From Alphaproteobacteria bacterium (GTDB lineage Bacteria > Pseudomonadota > Alphaproteobacteria > Caulobacterales > Parvularculaceae): a DNA stretch of 64,000 nt. Positions 8,679-17,806 of the stretch are shown in pieces. The notes beneath the pieces were generated by a model, which had not been told where the DNA came from, made no database searches, and saw only the letters and a list, made by a program, of their open reading frames with translations. Made by a program: the position numbers and the translations under genes. The stretch is taken from positions 186,001 through 250,000 of the forward strand of contig JAUIMC010000001.1 in assembly GCA_030433215.1 (NCBI GenBank), in the 5' to 3' direction. The stretch's first letter is position 1. Every line of letters begins with the position of its first letter.

Positions 8679-8878
8679 AGCGCCCTCCGCAGGTCGAAGC
8701 CTTCGCGGGCGCAGAGGTCGGCGAGGCTAGCCGCTTCGGTTTCGGTGAGGTCGTCGCCAAGCTGGCGGTAGATGGTCCCAAGGGCGAAGCCCTTGGGAGT
8801 CCGGACAACATGCGCCCAGCGATAAGGGCCTTGTCCGTCTTCGCGCGGTTTCGCCTGATAGCGGGCCATCGCGGTCAC
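8675..8878 (-). CDS. ICE-associated hypothetical protein, 67 residues
   Basis: Not recognised. Small soluble protein containing YQAKPREDGQGPYRW and DLTETEAASLADLCAREGFDLR. The GTG at 8878 overlaps the ardA stop by 4 bases, which favours it over the ATG at 8869. The end overlaps the next gene by 4 bases. These overlaps on both sides and its conserved-looking codon pattern argue that it is real and translated with ardA. Confidence 0.7.
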   Translation of the reverse strand: MTAMARYQAKPREDGQGPYRWAHVVRTPKGFALGTIYRQLGDDLTETEAASLADLCAREGFDLRRAL

Positions 8879-9441
8879 CGCGTCCAGAAAACATGGACTT
8901 CATCGAAGCCCGTTTCGATGGTCAGAATCTCGCCGGACATTTGCATGTCGCGCGCGAGCGCTTCCCAATCGATGTAGTATTCGAGCGATTTCGGAATCTC
9001 GGTCCCGCATTCGCGAGTGATGTCCTCGGCGAAGTCGGCCGCGGATTTGAACTCGCCCGCATAATCCTCAAAGGCGGCTTTCGCCTCGTCGAGGCTGTCG
9101 CCATAATAGCTATAGAGCTTCGCGCCAAGCGCGCCATGATCGCCGATAAACTCGGCAAGCGCGCACACGGTTTCGAATGAGGAATATTCGGAAAGGCTCG
9201 CATCTTCGAACCCTTCATAATCGTGAATGCTCCACTCCTCCGCCTGCGGAATAGGTGAAGCGGCAAGCATGGCCTGCACCTCTTCCATAATTTCGTCAGG
9301 CGTCGTGGCGTCGATCCAGCGGCCATGAAGAAAACCGTTATTGTAGGCGGCAAGGCACGCCACATAGATGCGCGGCCCATCGGGCCGCGCCTGCTGCGGG
9401 GTCGCAGCAAGAGGCGCAGGGCTCATTGGTTGGTCACTCAT
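8875..9441 (-). CDS. ardA: Antirestriction protein ArdA
   Basis: An acidic DNA mimic that blocks type I restriction enzymes and protects incoming element DNA. 188 residues, with the family's opening RIYVACLAAYNNGFLHGRWID, many Asp/Glu residues throughout (for example YEGFEDASLSEY) and the C-terminal EVHVFW ending. First gene of the operon ardA - 67 aa - 158 aa - parB. A clear ribosome site (GGAGATGAGAC then ATG) supports the start. Just upstream is a very large imperfect inverted repeat (9475-9655), which may control early expression. Confidence 0.9.
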   Translation of the reverse strand: MSDQPMSPAPLAATPQQARPDGPRIYVACLAAYNNGFLHGRWIDATTPDEIMEEVQAMLAASPIPQAEEWSIHDYEGFEDASLSEYSSFETVCALAEFIGDHGALGAKLYSYYGDSLDEAKAAFEDYAGEFKSAADFAEDITRECGTEIPKSLEYYIDWEALARDMQMSGEILTIETGFDEVHVFWTR

Positions 9442-9474
9442 GTCTCATCTCCTTCTCCCCGCCCGCGTTCCTTT

Positions 9475-9655
9475 CCCCGGGAGGGGGCGGAGGCAGGCGG
9501 CGAAAAGGCGCGTCGCCGGAGCGCAAAAGGCCGCGGCGCAAGGGGGCTGAAGGTATGAGGCTTAAGGGCCAACCAGACGAAGCAGATCCCGCCCCCTTGC
9601 GGCGCGGACGCGCTCCGGCAAAAGCGCCGGCCGCCTGCAACCGCCCCCTCCGGGG
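9475..9655. repeat. Long imperfect inverted repeat upstream of ardA
   Basis: The segment 9475-9547 pairs with 9591-9655 over roughly 65-70 positions with a few gaps; the outer and inner ends (CCCCGG..AGGGGGCGG and GCAAGGGGGC) match best. The spacer is about 43 bases. It fills the region immediately upstream of the ardA operon. Seen by hand alignment. One outer arm is repeated again at 11374-11415. Confidence 0.7.
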
Positions 9656-9723
9656 AAGATACAGATGCTTACCGGCGTGGTTGACGAGTTTTTTTCTGCC
9701 GGATCGGCCGGGACACAGAGTAT

Positions 9724-9760
9724 GAAAACAGAAACCCTCGCCGAAGAAATTCGACGAGGG
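9724..9760 (-). terminator. Likely terminator after the 416-residue lipoprotein gene
   Basis: On the minus strand, an 11-bp stem with one mismatch (9750-9760 with 9735-9745), a short loop, and a T-rich tract TTTCTGTTTT. It lies about 110 bases past the lipoprotein stop and also separates that gene from the ardA operon. Confidence 0.65.
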
Positions 9761-9872
9761 CTTTAGATAATGCCAAGCTCATTTAGCAGATCGGCGACAG
9801 CGTCCCGTGACCAAAGAGCCTATCAGAGTATCGCCGTTCGAACGCTAATCAAACGAATTGGTTTACAGACCG

Positions 9873-11123
9873 CTAGAGGTCGACATCGCCACTCTTCGGC
9901 TGGGATTCGCTTGTCGCGATCCAATCGGCGATTTCAGCATGGTTTTGCGCGCCGACTTCACTCCAGAACCAGTTCATGAGGCGGCGCGGAGCGAACATGG
10001 TGAGGTCGTATCGTTCGACCATGCCGCTCGCGCGATCATACACCGTCGTGTTGATAACCGAGACGCCGCATTTCGGTTCGATGTACATTGACCTTCCATC
10101 GACTTTGAACCGGGTGATGTCCAATGACTGGTAGGGCAAATCAGGGCAATCGCGCTTGTAGTCAGCGTTGTATTTCTGGATTAGCGTCCCGTCGGGCTGA
10201 TAGCTGCGCATGGTCTCCCAGCGATTGCCGTTGGTGGAGCGCTGCTGCTGCACCTCGCCGAACTTACTATTGAAGGCCGAAATGTAAGTTGGCACGTCGA
10301 TGCCGACATTCTCGCCTTTCATGCCGCCGACGGAGCGGCGCACGATCATCGCGCGCATCTTCCCGTCATTGATATCGGGATAATAGTCGATGATATATTG
10401 ATCGCTGCGCGTGTCGGTCATGGATTCATAGAACCAGGTGGTCTCGAGCCCTTTGGGCAGCATGAAGATCTTGTCTTTCTTCTCAAGCCCGCGCTCGCTC
10501 ACCAGGATCGCATCGATTTCATCTTCGGTCATGCCGACAACAATGTCCCCGACGGCGACGTCGTCGCCGAAGGTCGCGTAACTTTCCGGCGGCAGCGGCC
10601 CGGCCATGAGTTCGAGCGTGATAGTCTTTAGAAGCTCGCTCTCTCCGTCCACGGTTACGGTTACTTTATTGAGCCCGTCGCGGGTTAGGGCGATGCTCGC
10701 CTCCGGGTCGCAGCGGGGTGCAGATTTGCCTGTGTTGAGGATCAGCGTGCTCGAATTCCCGTCGACACGGCCGTAATATTCGCAAGACCGGCGGCTGCTC
10801 TTTTGTTCGGTCGTCAGCTTTAGAACGTCCTCAGCGATGAACAGGGTTGCGGTGACAATTTCGGGGCCGATCTGTACGCCGCCGCTCCAGAAGCCGTTGA
10901 ACGGCGCAGTGAGGGGCGACCCGTTTCGTGATGCGGGCGCTGGTTTTGGCGTGGCGCTTGCGGTCTTCGCACCCTTCGCCGAAACGGATGCTTCCTTCCC
11001 GGAGGCCGCAGCCTGCGCTCCAGGCTCAGCCGATTGGGGCGACGCTTCGGCGCCTTCGCTGCTTGCTCCGCAAGCGGCTGCTAAAATACTGAACGCTGCA
11101 ATTGCAGCTCCCCAACGCGTCAT
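9873..11123 (-). CDS. Predicted lipoprotein of unknown function, 416 residues
   Basis: Not recognised as a named family. The N-terminus is a lipoprotein signal with lipobox LAAAC (Cys18), then a low-complexity Ala/Ser/Pro/Glu linker to about residue 70, then a folded region beginning near PFNGFWSGGVQIGPEIVTATL. The short block VGDIVVGMTEDEIDAIL near residue 187 is reminiscent of the repeats in SmpA/BamE-like lipoproteins, but this is weak. Four cysteines occur in the mature part (for example RRSCEYYG, KRDCPDL, EPKCGVS), as in disulfide-bonded periplasmic proteins. It is flanked by two copies of a 42-base repeat (9614 and 11374). Probably envelope-anchored; role unknown. Confidence 0.75.
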   Translation of the reverse strand: MTRWGAAIAAFSILAAACGASSEGAEASPQSAEPGAQAAASGKEASVSAKGAKTASATPKPAPASRNGSPLTAPFNGFWSGGVQIGPEIVTATLFIAEDVLKLTTEQKSSRRSCEYYGRVDGNSSTLILNTGKSAPRCDPEASIALTRDGLNKVTVTVDGESELLKTITLELMAGPLPPESYATFGDDVAVGDIVVGMTEDEIDAILVSERGLEKKDKIFMLPKGLETTWFYESMTDTRSDQYIIDYYPDINDGKMRAMIVRRSVGGMKGENVGIDVPTYISAFNSKFGEVQQQRSTNGNRWETMRSYQPDGTLIQKYNADYKRDCPDLPYQSLDITRFKVDGRSMYIEPKCGVSVINTTVYDRASGMVERYDLTMFAPRRLMNWFWSEVGAQNHAEIADWIATSESQPKSGDVDL

Positions 11124-11508
11124 CAGCCCATCTCCTGTTTACCCGTGCTGCCTATGCAGAGCGTACTTTCACCGCTCACGCTTCCTGTGTCCAGCGCTGC
11201 ACGCCTCGATGAATGAGGACTATCTAGCAGCAGTTCTGGACTGAAATGTGTCAGCGCCCCTCCTAAACGCCAACAATCGGAAATTCTTTACATCGACTGG
11301 GGTGCCGAGACCCAAAATTCGGATCCCGGCGGCTTGGGGCAACGGCCAGCTCGCTGATCTCAGCGTTTTTCAGGCCGGCAAAAAGCCCAGACTGGCTGCA
11401 ACCGCCCCCTCCGGGAAAGACAGAGAGGCTTTCAGACAATTGGCGCGAGAGCCCGTATCTACACAGACATGTGACGACGACCTGTGTATTCAGGCCCAGC
11501 GAGCATTT
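11124..11508. other. Intergenic region with a second copy of the ardA-upstream repeat
   Basis: About 385 bases between two minus-strand lipoprotein genes. Positions 11374-11415 match 9614-9654, including an exact 20-base core (11396-11415 and 9635-9654). Otherwise nothing is recognised; the promoter of the 416-residue lipoprotein gene should be at the left end. Confidence 0.5.
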
Positions 11509-12156
11509 TCAATTGATTGTCAGCGGCTCGCGTTCGATCGTTGCGGCGTCTATGAATTTTCTGACGATCGCGCAGGCCGGCTGCGGATCGGATATATAGA
11601 GTTCCCGCGGAACGGATATTCTGACGCCCCATCCGTCAAACGACATAGTGACCGGACAGTATTTCATGTCCTCGATCTCGCAGAGATCGCGTCCGATCCC
11701 TTCTGGATCACCTGCAATTTGCTTGCTGTCGCCGAAGGTCACACATGTTTCGATGTCCCGAAACTTTCTTCCGGCACTGCTGTTCGAGAGCACTATGGAT
11801 ACATCGTACTCAAGCAGCGGTCTCTGAGACGCCGTCAACGTCTCGGCTTCCCAGTCAATCAAGGCGTGAAGCCTCACGGATTGCGAGGCCGCAAGAAAGG
11901 GGTCGCCGGATCCGCGATGCGAAACAGCCATCGCGACCGGCACGTTCAAGCTCCAGTGACGGACGGGCCGGTTCGCGCCTTCGTCAGCTATTAACTCTGC
12001 CCGCTCGAACGACAATATGCGGCTGTCCTTATTCCGCGAACTTTGTGGGCCGCAGGACGCAACGGAGAAAAGCGCAGCCGCGGCTACGAGCAAGTGACAG
12101 GTTCTTGCGCCTATGCGGCGCCGCTTGTGCGTTGTGCGAAAGTCGGCAGTCGCCAT
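11509..12156 (-). CDS. Predicted small lipoprotein, 215 residues
   Basis: Not recognised. Basic N-terminus (THKRRRIGARTCH), a hydrophobic stretch LLVAAAALFSVASC and a lipobox with Cys35, so it should be lipidated and anchored in the envelope. The mature part looks like a beta-rich domain with three further cysteines (IETCVTFG, RDLCEIED, PACAIVR). No start other than the ATG at 12156 fits the signal peptide better. It is transcribed away from the Sel1-like gene at 12257, sharing a 100-base divergent promoter region. Confidence 0.65.
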   Translation of the reverse strand: MATADFRTTHKRRRIGARTCHLLVAAAALFSVASCGPQSSRNKDSRILSFERAELIADEGANRPVRHWSLNVPVAMAVSHRGSGDPFLAASQSVRLHALIDWEAETLTASQRPLLEYDVSIVLSNSSAGRKFRDIETCVTFGDSKQIAGDPEGIGRDLCEIEDMKYCPVTMSFDGWGVRISVPRELYISDPQPACAIVRKFIDAATIEREPLTIN

Positions 12157-12256
12157 ATCGCTTGTTCCGTCGGTTGCGGGACCAGACCCTGGTGGCCGGA
12201 GACTCCCACTTGCGGTTTAATCAAACGTCAAGCCTGAAGGTTTAACATTTCGTTCT

Positions 12257-13720
12257 ATGCGGATGCTCAAGCTCCTGTTCTGGTTGGCGGCTCTGCCGGT
12301 CGCGCTTCTCGTCCTGGTGTGGGCGGGCGCGCCGCAAGCCGTTATGCGCGAGGTCGCCTATCAGGCCGCCCTAAAAGGCGACATGGAACGTGCTTACGGA
12401 ATATATGAACGCCTCGCAGCATTCGGCGATCAGATCAGCCGCAACAACGTTCTTGTGCTCAATTACCGCACCGAGCGTTTCGACAACGGTATGGGGCTCA
12501 CGCGGAAGGAGCGCAAAAAGATCACATTGGATGCACGGGATGCGTTCTCAGTCCTGGCCCAGGAGGGTCTGCCTGCAGCGAAATACAACTACGCCATGTT
12601 CTATTTCCGGGCCAGGCACGACTCCCGATATTACAAGCATGTGAAAGCAGTGCTGACGAGCGCGGCTAAACAGGGCGACGACCTTTCAGAGGTCGCTTAT
12701 GCAATCCAACTTGCCCGCCCGAAGACACATCCGGACAATGAAAGCCGCATGCATCTCCTTAAGTCGCTCGCGGACGCAGGCAACGCAGCCGCCGCGTCCG
12801 AATACGCCGATACGATCCGTGGGCGTCCGGAAGATTACACTGACGATGAGGTGGAACACTATTTTCTGATTGCTGCGGAAGCGGGCGATATCGAAGCCCA
12901 GGAAGCGCTTGGCCAATGGTACGATCGGGACGATCAAGTATTCTGGCTGGAACGCGCGGCGGCGCAAGGATCGTTACGCGCCATGGTTGCGTTGGGCGAG
13001 TATTACGAGGAAGGCCCAGCCCCGGAGGGACCTGATGGACGGAGAGCGCTGAATTGGTATGTGACGGCGATTGAACATGCTGTGCGGCCAGACCCGGCGC
13101 CGGATATCGTATTGTTGCGAAGCGGTTTTCGCTGGCGCGGCGTCGTCCTTTACCGGCCGTCAAATATGGGCCTTCTTGAGTCGGCAGCCCGGCAGGCCGC
13201 CAATCTCCTGATCGCCGGAGAGTATGACGTGCAACGCGATTACAAGTATGCTGAAGAACTGCTCCGGTTCGCCGACAAAAGATGGAACGGGGCCAGCCTG
13301 TTGCGTCTTCAGTTGGAGCACGCCGACGCGCCCGAAGCGCAATTGTCGGCAATCCTCTGCGCAGACACCGCGTCACTGCTCCGCACGTCCAGCGATGAGG
13401 ACCTGCGCGCCTTAGCTTCGGCGGCCGAGCGGTGTGAGATCCGCCTCTTTACCTGGATCGACTATCTTGAGGCGAGAGACCGTGACGAACTGTCTGCTCT
13501 CAGCCAAGAGGATCGAGACTCGCTGGCCTATCAGGCTAAGGAGTCTTCCCGCGCGTATCTAGTGCTCAAGGCCTTTGACCTCGATATGAATATCCAGAAT
13601 CTGGCTGGGGACGTGTTCGTGCTTCCTGATGGCGAGTCTGCGCCCGGTCGGCTCAAGGACGTTCGGGCCGCCGCAATCAGGCTCTCCAGTTCCCGGGACG
13701 CAGAGCGAAGTGCCGATTAG
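12257..13720 (+). CDS. Sel1-like repeat protein with N-terminal membrane anchor, 487 residues
   Basis: The N-terminus (residues 1-24, RMLKLLFWLAALPVALLVLVWAG) is a signal anchor. The body is a helical repeat protein with Sel1/TPR-like units: AALKGDMERAYGIYERLAAFGD, LAQEGLPAAKYNYAMFYFRA, LADAGNAAAASEYADTI, AAEAGDIEAQEALGQWYD, AAAQGSLRAMVALGEYY. Such proteins act as protein-protein scaffolds, often periplasmic. The C-terminal 130 residues are acidic and not recognised. Followed by another plus-strand gene at 13865; the two may be co-transcribed. No specific partner can be named. Confidence 0.75.
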   Translation: MRMLKLLFWLAALPVALLVLVWAGAPQAVMREVAYQAALKGDMERAYGIYERLAAFGDQISRNNVLVLNYRTERFDNGMGLTRKERKKITLDARDAFSVLAQEGLPAAKYNYAMFYFRARHDSRYYKHVKAVLTSAAKQGDDLSEVAYAIQLARPKTHPDNESRMHLLKSLADAGNAAAASEYADTIRGRPEDYTDDEVEHYFLIAAEAGDIEAQEALGQWYDRDDQVFWLERAAAQGSLRAMVALGEYYEEGPAPEGPDGRRALNWYVTAIEHAVRPDPAPDIVLLRSGFRWRGVVLYRPSNMGLLESAARQAANLLIAGEYDVQRDYKYAEELLRFADKRWNGASLLRLQLEHADAPEAQLSAILCADTASLLRTSSDEDLRALASAAERCEIRLFTWIDYLEARDRDELSALSQEDRDSLAYQAKESSRAYLVLKAFDLDMNIQNLAGDVFVLPDGESAPGRLKDVRAAAIRLSSSRDAERSAD

Positions 13721-13864
13721 AGCGTCCCCGCCGTTGTCGCCGCCATCAGCCAATGCGAGTAACGAGTTGAGACCGCGGAAAAAACCTGCCAGAGCTTGCC
13801 GAAGCGTAAGCCCGGTCGGAGTCCAGAGAATTATCTGCCAAAGGTCTGAGGGGACGTGAGAACG

Positions 13865-14587
13865 ATGCCGAAGAGAAATGAGCAGGAAGAGCTGATTTTC
13901 AAGTCACAGGGGCTCAGTGAGGCGATCCACCTCTTGTCGCAATATGAAGAAGCGTTACAGGGGCTTGCCGACAGGCCGGAGGACCGAGGCCTGAAAGAGA
14001 GGCTCGAATCGCTAAACCCGAGCCTGCGAGACATTCAGACCCGGTTCGATCCGCACCTTGCAACACCTCTTGGCCTGTTCGCCGCTCAGGTGGCATCGCT
14101 CGACGCCCGGCTGGAGGAAGACACCGTTCGCCCGACAACTGGCGAGCTGCGCGCGGTGACCGACACGCTCGCCAATCTGCAATCGGAACTCCGTGTCACT
14201 CACACGGAGATCGAGCGGTTTGAAAAATGGGTCGCCACCGGCCGGGACGATCTGTTGCTGGAAATTGCGGCGGTGACAGATGCGATCGACAATCTGCGTA
14301 ATATATTTACTTACTCAAACTCGCTACGGGCAGGAAACCCGCAGGCAGACATTTTCCGCAACACGGTAATTGCGCTCCTGTCTTCCGCCCTGGAAGAACT
14401 GAAGGCACCCGCGGTCAGTGTGAAGCGTCTCGGCGGCATTGTGGGTCTGTTGCGGCGTGTGATGGCGAAGTCGGCGGAAAAACAATTGGGAGAAATCGCC
14501 GACAATGCGATCAAGACCGCGATTGATCGCTCGGAAGACCTGTACGAGTCGATCAAGGAAATGCCTGGCATGGATGGTTTCTTTTAA
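13865..14587 (+). CDS. Unknown cytoplasmic protein, mostly helical
   Basis: About 240 residues with no signal peptide. Nearly all of it is predicted helix by eye, with heptad-like stretches (LAVTDTLANLQSELRVTHTE region and the N-terminal QEELIFKSQGLSEAIHLL), so coiled coils are likely. The C-terminus ends in PGMDGFF. Not assigned to a family. An ATG at 13865 with an upstream AGGGGA is preferred; a GTG at 13856 is also in frame. It faces the HlyD gene tail-to-tail with a 71-base gap. Confidence 0.65.
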   Translation: MPKRNEQEELIFKSQGLSEAIHLLSQYEEALQGLADRPEDRGLKERLESLNPSLRDIQTRFDPHLATPLGLFAAQVASLDARLEEDTVRPTTGELRAVTDTLANLQSELRVTHTEIERFEKWVATGRDDLLLEIAAVTDAIDNLRNIFTYSNSLRAGNPQADIFRNTVIALLSSALEELKAPAVSVKRLGGIVGLLRRVMAKSAEKQLGEIADNAIKTAIDRSEDLYESIKEMPGMDGFF

Positions 14588-14658
14588 GGGGACGTCGGCG
14601 TATTTGACTTCCAACAGTCAGACTCGCGCATCACATTTAAGGAGACACGCCGAGTTGC

Positions 14659-15993
14659 CTATTCTTCCCGCATCGAGCGCGACATCGAGTCGGAGAGCGG
14701 TTTGAGAAGATAACTGATCGCAGGCTTCGACCCTGTGCGGATGAACGCCTCGACAGGCATGCCGGGGGCGAGTTCGGCGCCATCAAGGATTTCGACAAGC
14801 GCCTCGTGTTCGGGAATCTCAACCAGAACCAGATAGTAAGGGGCGCCGACTCTGTCATCGAGAAGACTATCGGCAGAGACTGTTTTTACCCGGCCGCTCG
14901 CTTCTGGCGTTCGGCGTGATCCGAAAGCCGAAAACCGCACAAGGGTTTCCTGACCCGGCTTCACCTTGTCGACATCCTGCGGCGCAATGCGCGCCGCTAC
15001 GACGAGCCTGTCGCCATCCGGCACGATTTCCATGATCGGCGCGCCGGGCGCGATGACGCCGCCGACCGTGTGTATGTTGAGCCCCAGAACGCGGCCGCTG
15101 TTGGGAGCTCGGATCTCCGTGCGTCTCAAAGCATCGGCTGCGGCGACACGGCGCTCTTCGAGATCGGCGATCGAAACCTCCGCGTCCCGTAGTTCGGTGA
15201 TGGCGTCTTCCCGATCGGATTCATTCAGCCGTTCGATTTCAAGCTTCGCTTCGGCGATGATGCTCTGCGCCTCGGCAACGCTGGCGCGCAACGCGCCGCG
15301 TTCGCCGGCGAGGCGTGTCGATTCACGCTCAAGCTCCCGCACCCTGTTGATGGTGGCAAATCCGCGTTTGTTGAGATCGCGTATGCCCGTCAGTTCGTCT
15401 TCAATGAGACGGCGTTGTTCCTGGAGCGAGTCGATCTGCGCGTTGAGACCGGCAATGCGCTCGTTCTGCTGAACGATGCGCTCCTGGAGGAGATCCGTCT
15501 GCGTGTCGCGTGTGGTGCGGCGCGCATCGAACAATTGCTGCTGGCCTTCGCGCTTCAATGTGAATGCGGCAAGGCCGATCACGTCCGGGACGCCTCGTGC
15601 GTCGGCGATCGCAGATGCGCCGTCGCGTTCAGCTTCAAGCCGCGCCCGCCTTGCATAGAGTTCGGTGAGTTGCCCGTCGATAAGGGCGAGGTCGGCCCGT
15701 TGCGTTACGTCTTCGAGACGCACGAGAATGTCGCCGGCGGTAACGAGGTCGCCTTCTTCGACAAGGATGGCGGAAACGACGCCGCCTTCGAGATGCTGAA
15801 CGGCCTTGCGATTGCTTTCGACGACAATCTGGCCGGGCGCGACCACAGCGCCGTCAATCGGCGCCAGCGCCGACCAGAGCGCAAGACCCCCGAACACCGC
15901 TGCGATGACGAAGATTCCGAGACGGATAAATGCCTTGGCGCTGGCGGGCGGGCGGTGCGCTTGCGGCAACGGAGGAAATGCTGAAACGGTCAT
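14659..15993 (-). CDS. HlyD-family type I secretion membrane fusion protein
   Basis: The periplasmic adaptor linking the ABC exporter to an outer-membrane TolC channel. 444 residues: one N-terminal membrane segment (about residues 23-45), the first half of a lipoyl/barrel-sandwich domain (GAVVAPGQIVVESNRKAVQHLEGGVV), a long coiled-coil hairpin (about 115-265), the second lipoyl half (IRAPNSGRVLGLNIHTVGGVI) and a beta-barrel C-terminus. The start ATG overlaps the stop of the ATPase gene (4 bases). PrtE/PrsE-like. No TolC-type gene is in the window, so a chromosomal one must be used. Confidence 0.92.
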   Translation of the reverse strand: MTVSAFPPLPQAHRPPASAKAFIRLGIFVIAAVFGGLALWSALAPIDGAVVAPGQIVVESNRKAVQHLEGGVVSAILVEEGDLVTAGDILVRLEDVTQRADLALIDGQLTELYARRARLEAERDGASAIADARGVPDVIGLAAFTLKREGQQQLFDARRTTRDTQTDLLQERIVQQNERIAGLNAQIDSLQEQRRLIEDELTGIRDLNKRGFATINRVRELERESTRLAGERGALRASVAEAQSIIAEAKLEIERLNESDREDAITELRDAEVSIADLEERRVAAADALRRTEIRAPNSGRVLGLNIHTVGGVIAPGAPIMEIVPDGDRLVVAARIAPQDVDKVKPGQETLVRFSAFGSRRTPEASGRVKTVSADSLLDDRVGAPYYLVLVEIPEHEALVEILDGAELAPGMPVEAFIRTGSKPAISYLLKPLSDSMSRSMREE

Positions 15994-17756
15994 CCGCCCG
16001 CCTTTGCGCGCAGGGTCTGAACCTGCTGAGGCGCAAGCTGCTGAAGGATTTCGTCGCGAGGCCCGAACGCGCGGACTTCGCCGTCCGCCAGAAGAAGCAG
16101 CTTATCTACGCCGGCGATGGCGTTCGGTCGATGCGCGATGACGACGAGCGTGGCGCGGCGCGCTTTCAGCCCCTGAATGGCGGATGCAAGCGCGGCGTCG
16201 CCTTCTGCATCGAGATTGGCGTTCGGTTCGTCGAGGACGACCAGCGCCGGGTTGCCGAACAGCGCGCGAGCGAGACCGAGCCTTTGGCGCTGGCCGGCGG
16301 AAAGATGGCGCCCGCGGTCGCCGATTTCCGTGTCGTATCCGTCGGGAAAGGACAGGATCATGTCGTGCGCGCCGGCGGCCTTGGCTGCGGCGATAACATC
16401 CTCGTCTTGTGCGTCGTCTCTGAAGCGGGAGATGTTGGCGGCCGCCGTGCCTGCGAACAGCTCGACTTCCTGAGGGAGGAAGCCGATATGCGGACCAAGG
16501 TCATCGGGGTCCCATTGTGAGAGGGTTGCGCCGTCAAGCCGGATATCGCCCGAAACCAGTCTTTCGACGCCGACAAGCGCGCGGGCGAGGGTCGACTTTC
16601 CGGCCGCGCTGGGACCGATGACGCCTAGGGCTTCTCCCGCTTCAAGACGAAAGCTGACAGATTTGAGGATGGGCTTTTTGGCCCCGCCCGGCTGGCAGAA
16701 GATGCGGTCAACGCTTATCGCGCCCTCAGGTGCCGGCAACTGCGTACGCGGCTGAGGCGCGCCCGCATCACCCAGGAACCTCTTGAGCCGGACATAAGCG
16801 GTTCCGGCTTGCAGGAAATTTTTCCATTGCCCGGTGACGATTTCAACAGGCGCGAGTGCGCGCCCGGCGATGATGGACGCGGCGATCATCGCGCCTGGCG
16901 ACAGCGCGCCCTTGATTGCGAGAAACGCGCCGGTTCCAAGGATCAGGGATTGCAGCAGCATACGCGCCGCCTTCGTTGCAGCCGTGAGACCGCTGGTTCG
17001 GTCGCTGGCGGTGACGGCGCGGTCATTGGCTATTTGCGACAGGGCGATCCATCGCGCCCTGAGCGCGCTTCGCAGCCCCATGGCGTCTGCGGCGGCGGCG
17101 TTGCGGAACGTCGCAAGCGCGAGGCGGTCGGCTTCGCCCGCTGCGCCGACGGCGTCCAGCAAGGCGCGGCGGGAAACTCGTTCGTTGACGGCGGCGAGTG
17201 CCACCAGCGCCAACAGTCCGATAACTGCGACGACGCCAAGCAGCCAGTGCATCAAACAGACGATCGCGAGGAAGAACGGCGTCCAAGGGGCGTCGAAGAT
17301 GGCGGTGAGGGCGGGGCTGCCGACAAACTGGCGGATCTGGCGTAAATCTTTAAGCGGCTGTTCCGCTGAAAGAGCGCCTCTGAGTGCGCCGTCTGCCGCC
17401 TTGTCAAAAACGAGACCTTTCAGCGCGGATTCAAATTCGTCGCCAGCCCTTGCAAGCAAAGCGCTTCGGGCGAAGTCGAGCAGCGCCATAGCGGCGAACA
17501 ATGCGACGATCAGCATCGTTATGACGGCAAGCGTTTCGAAAGACCGGCTTGCAAGGACGCGGTCATACACCTGCATCATGTAGAGCGGTCCGGTGAGCAT
17601 AAGGATGTTGACGAACGCGCTGAGCAATCCGGCGTAGACCAGGAGGCGACGTGCGGCGCGTTGCGCCGCCGCCAGGGCGTTTGCCGCCGGCTGCGCTTCG
17701 GAGTGAGGACGTGTCACTTCGGAACTTTCATGGGCGCGGTGCGTCGGAACTGACAT
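15990..17756 (-). CDS. Type I secretion ABC transporter (permease-ATPase)
   Basis: 588 residues, PrtD/PrsD-like with no N-terminal peptidase domain. Six-helix membrane part (about residues 30-330, beginning LVYAGLLSAFVNILMLTGPLYMMQVYDRVLASRS) and a C-terminal ATPase with Walker A GPSAAGKST, the signature LSAGQRQRLGLARAL and Walker B LVVLDEPNANLD. It exports the RTX protein encoded directly upstream (50-base gap) through the HlyD-type adaptor encoded directly downstream. The tight order RTX-ABC-HlyD on one strand points to a single dedicated operon. Confidence 0.93.
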   Translation of the reverse strand: MSVPTHRAHESSEVTRPHSEAQPAANALAAAQRAARRLLVYAGLLSAFVNILMLTGPLYMMQVYDRVLASRSFETLAVITMLIVALFAAMALLDFARSALLARAGDEFESALKGLVFDKAADGALRGALSAEQPLKDLRQIRQFVGSPALTAIFDAPWTPFFLAIVCLMHWLLGVVAVIGLLALVALAAVNERVSRRALLDAVGAAGEADRLALATFRNAAAADAMGLRSALRARWIALSQIANDRAVTASDRTSGLTAATKAARMLLQSLILGTGAFLAIKGALSPGAMIAASIIAGRALAPVEIVTGQWKNFLQAGTAYVRLKRFLGDAGAPQPRTQLPAPEGAISVDRIFCQPGGAKKPILKSVSFRLEAGEALGVIGPSAAGKSTLARALVGVERLVSGDIRLDGATLSQWDPDDLGPHIGFLPQEVELFAGTAAANISRFRDDAQDEDVIAAAKAAGAHDMILSFPDGYDTEIGDRGRHLSAGQRQRLGLARALFGNPALVVLDEPNANLDAEGDAALASAIQGLKARRATLVVIAHRPNAIAGVDKLLLLADGEVRAFGPRDEILQQLAPQQVQTLRAKAGG

Positions 17757-17806
17757 CCCAGGTCACCGGAGCGCAGCCGCGCCGGCGAGCGGGTGATGCA
17801 AGGCGA

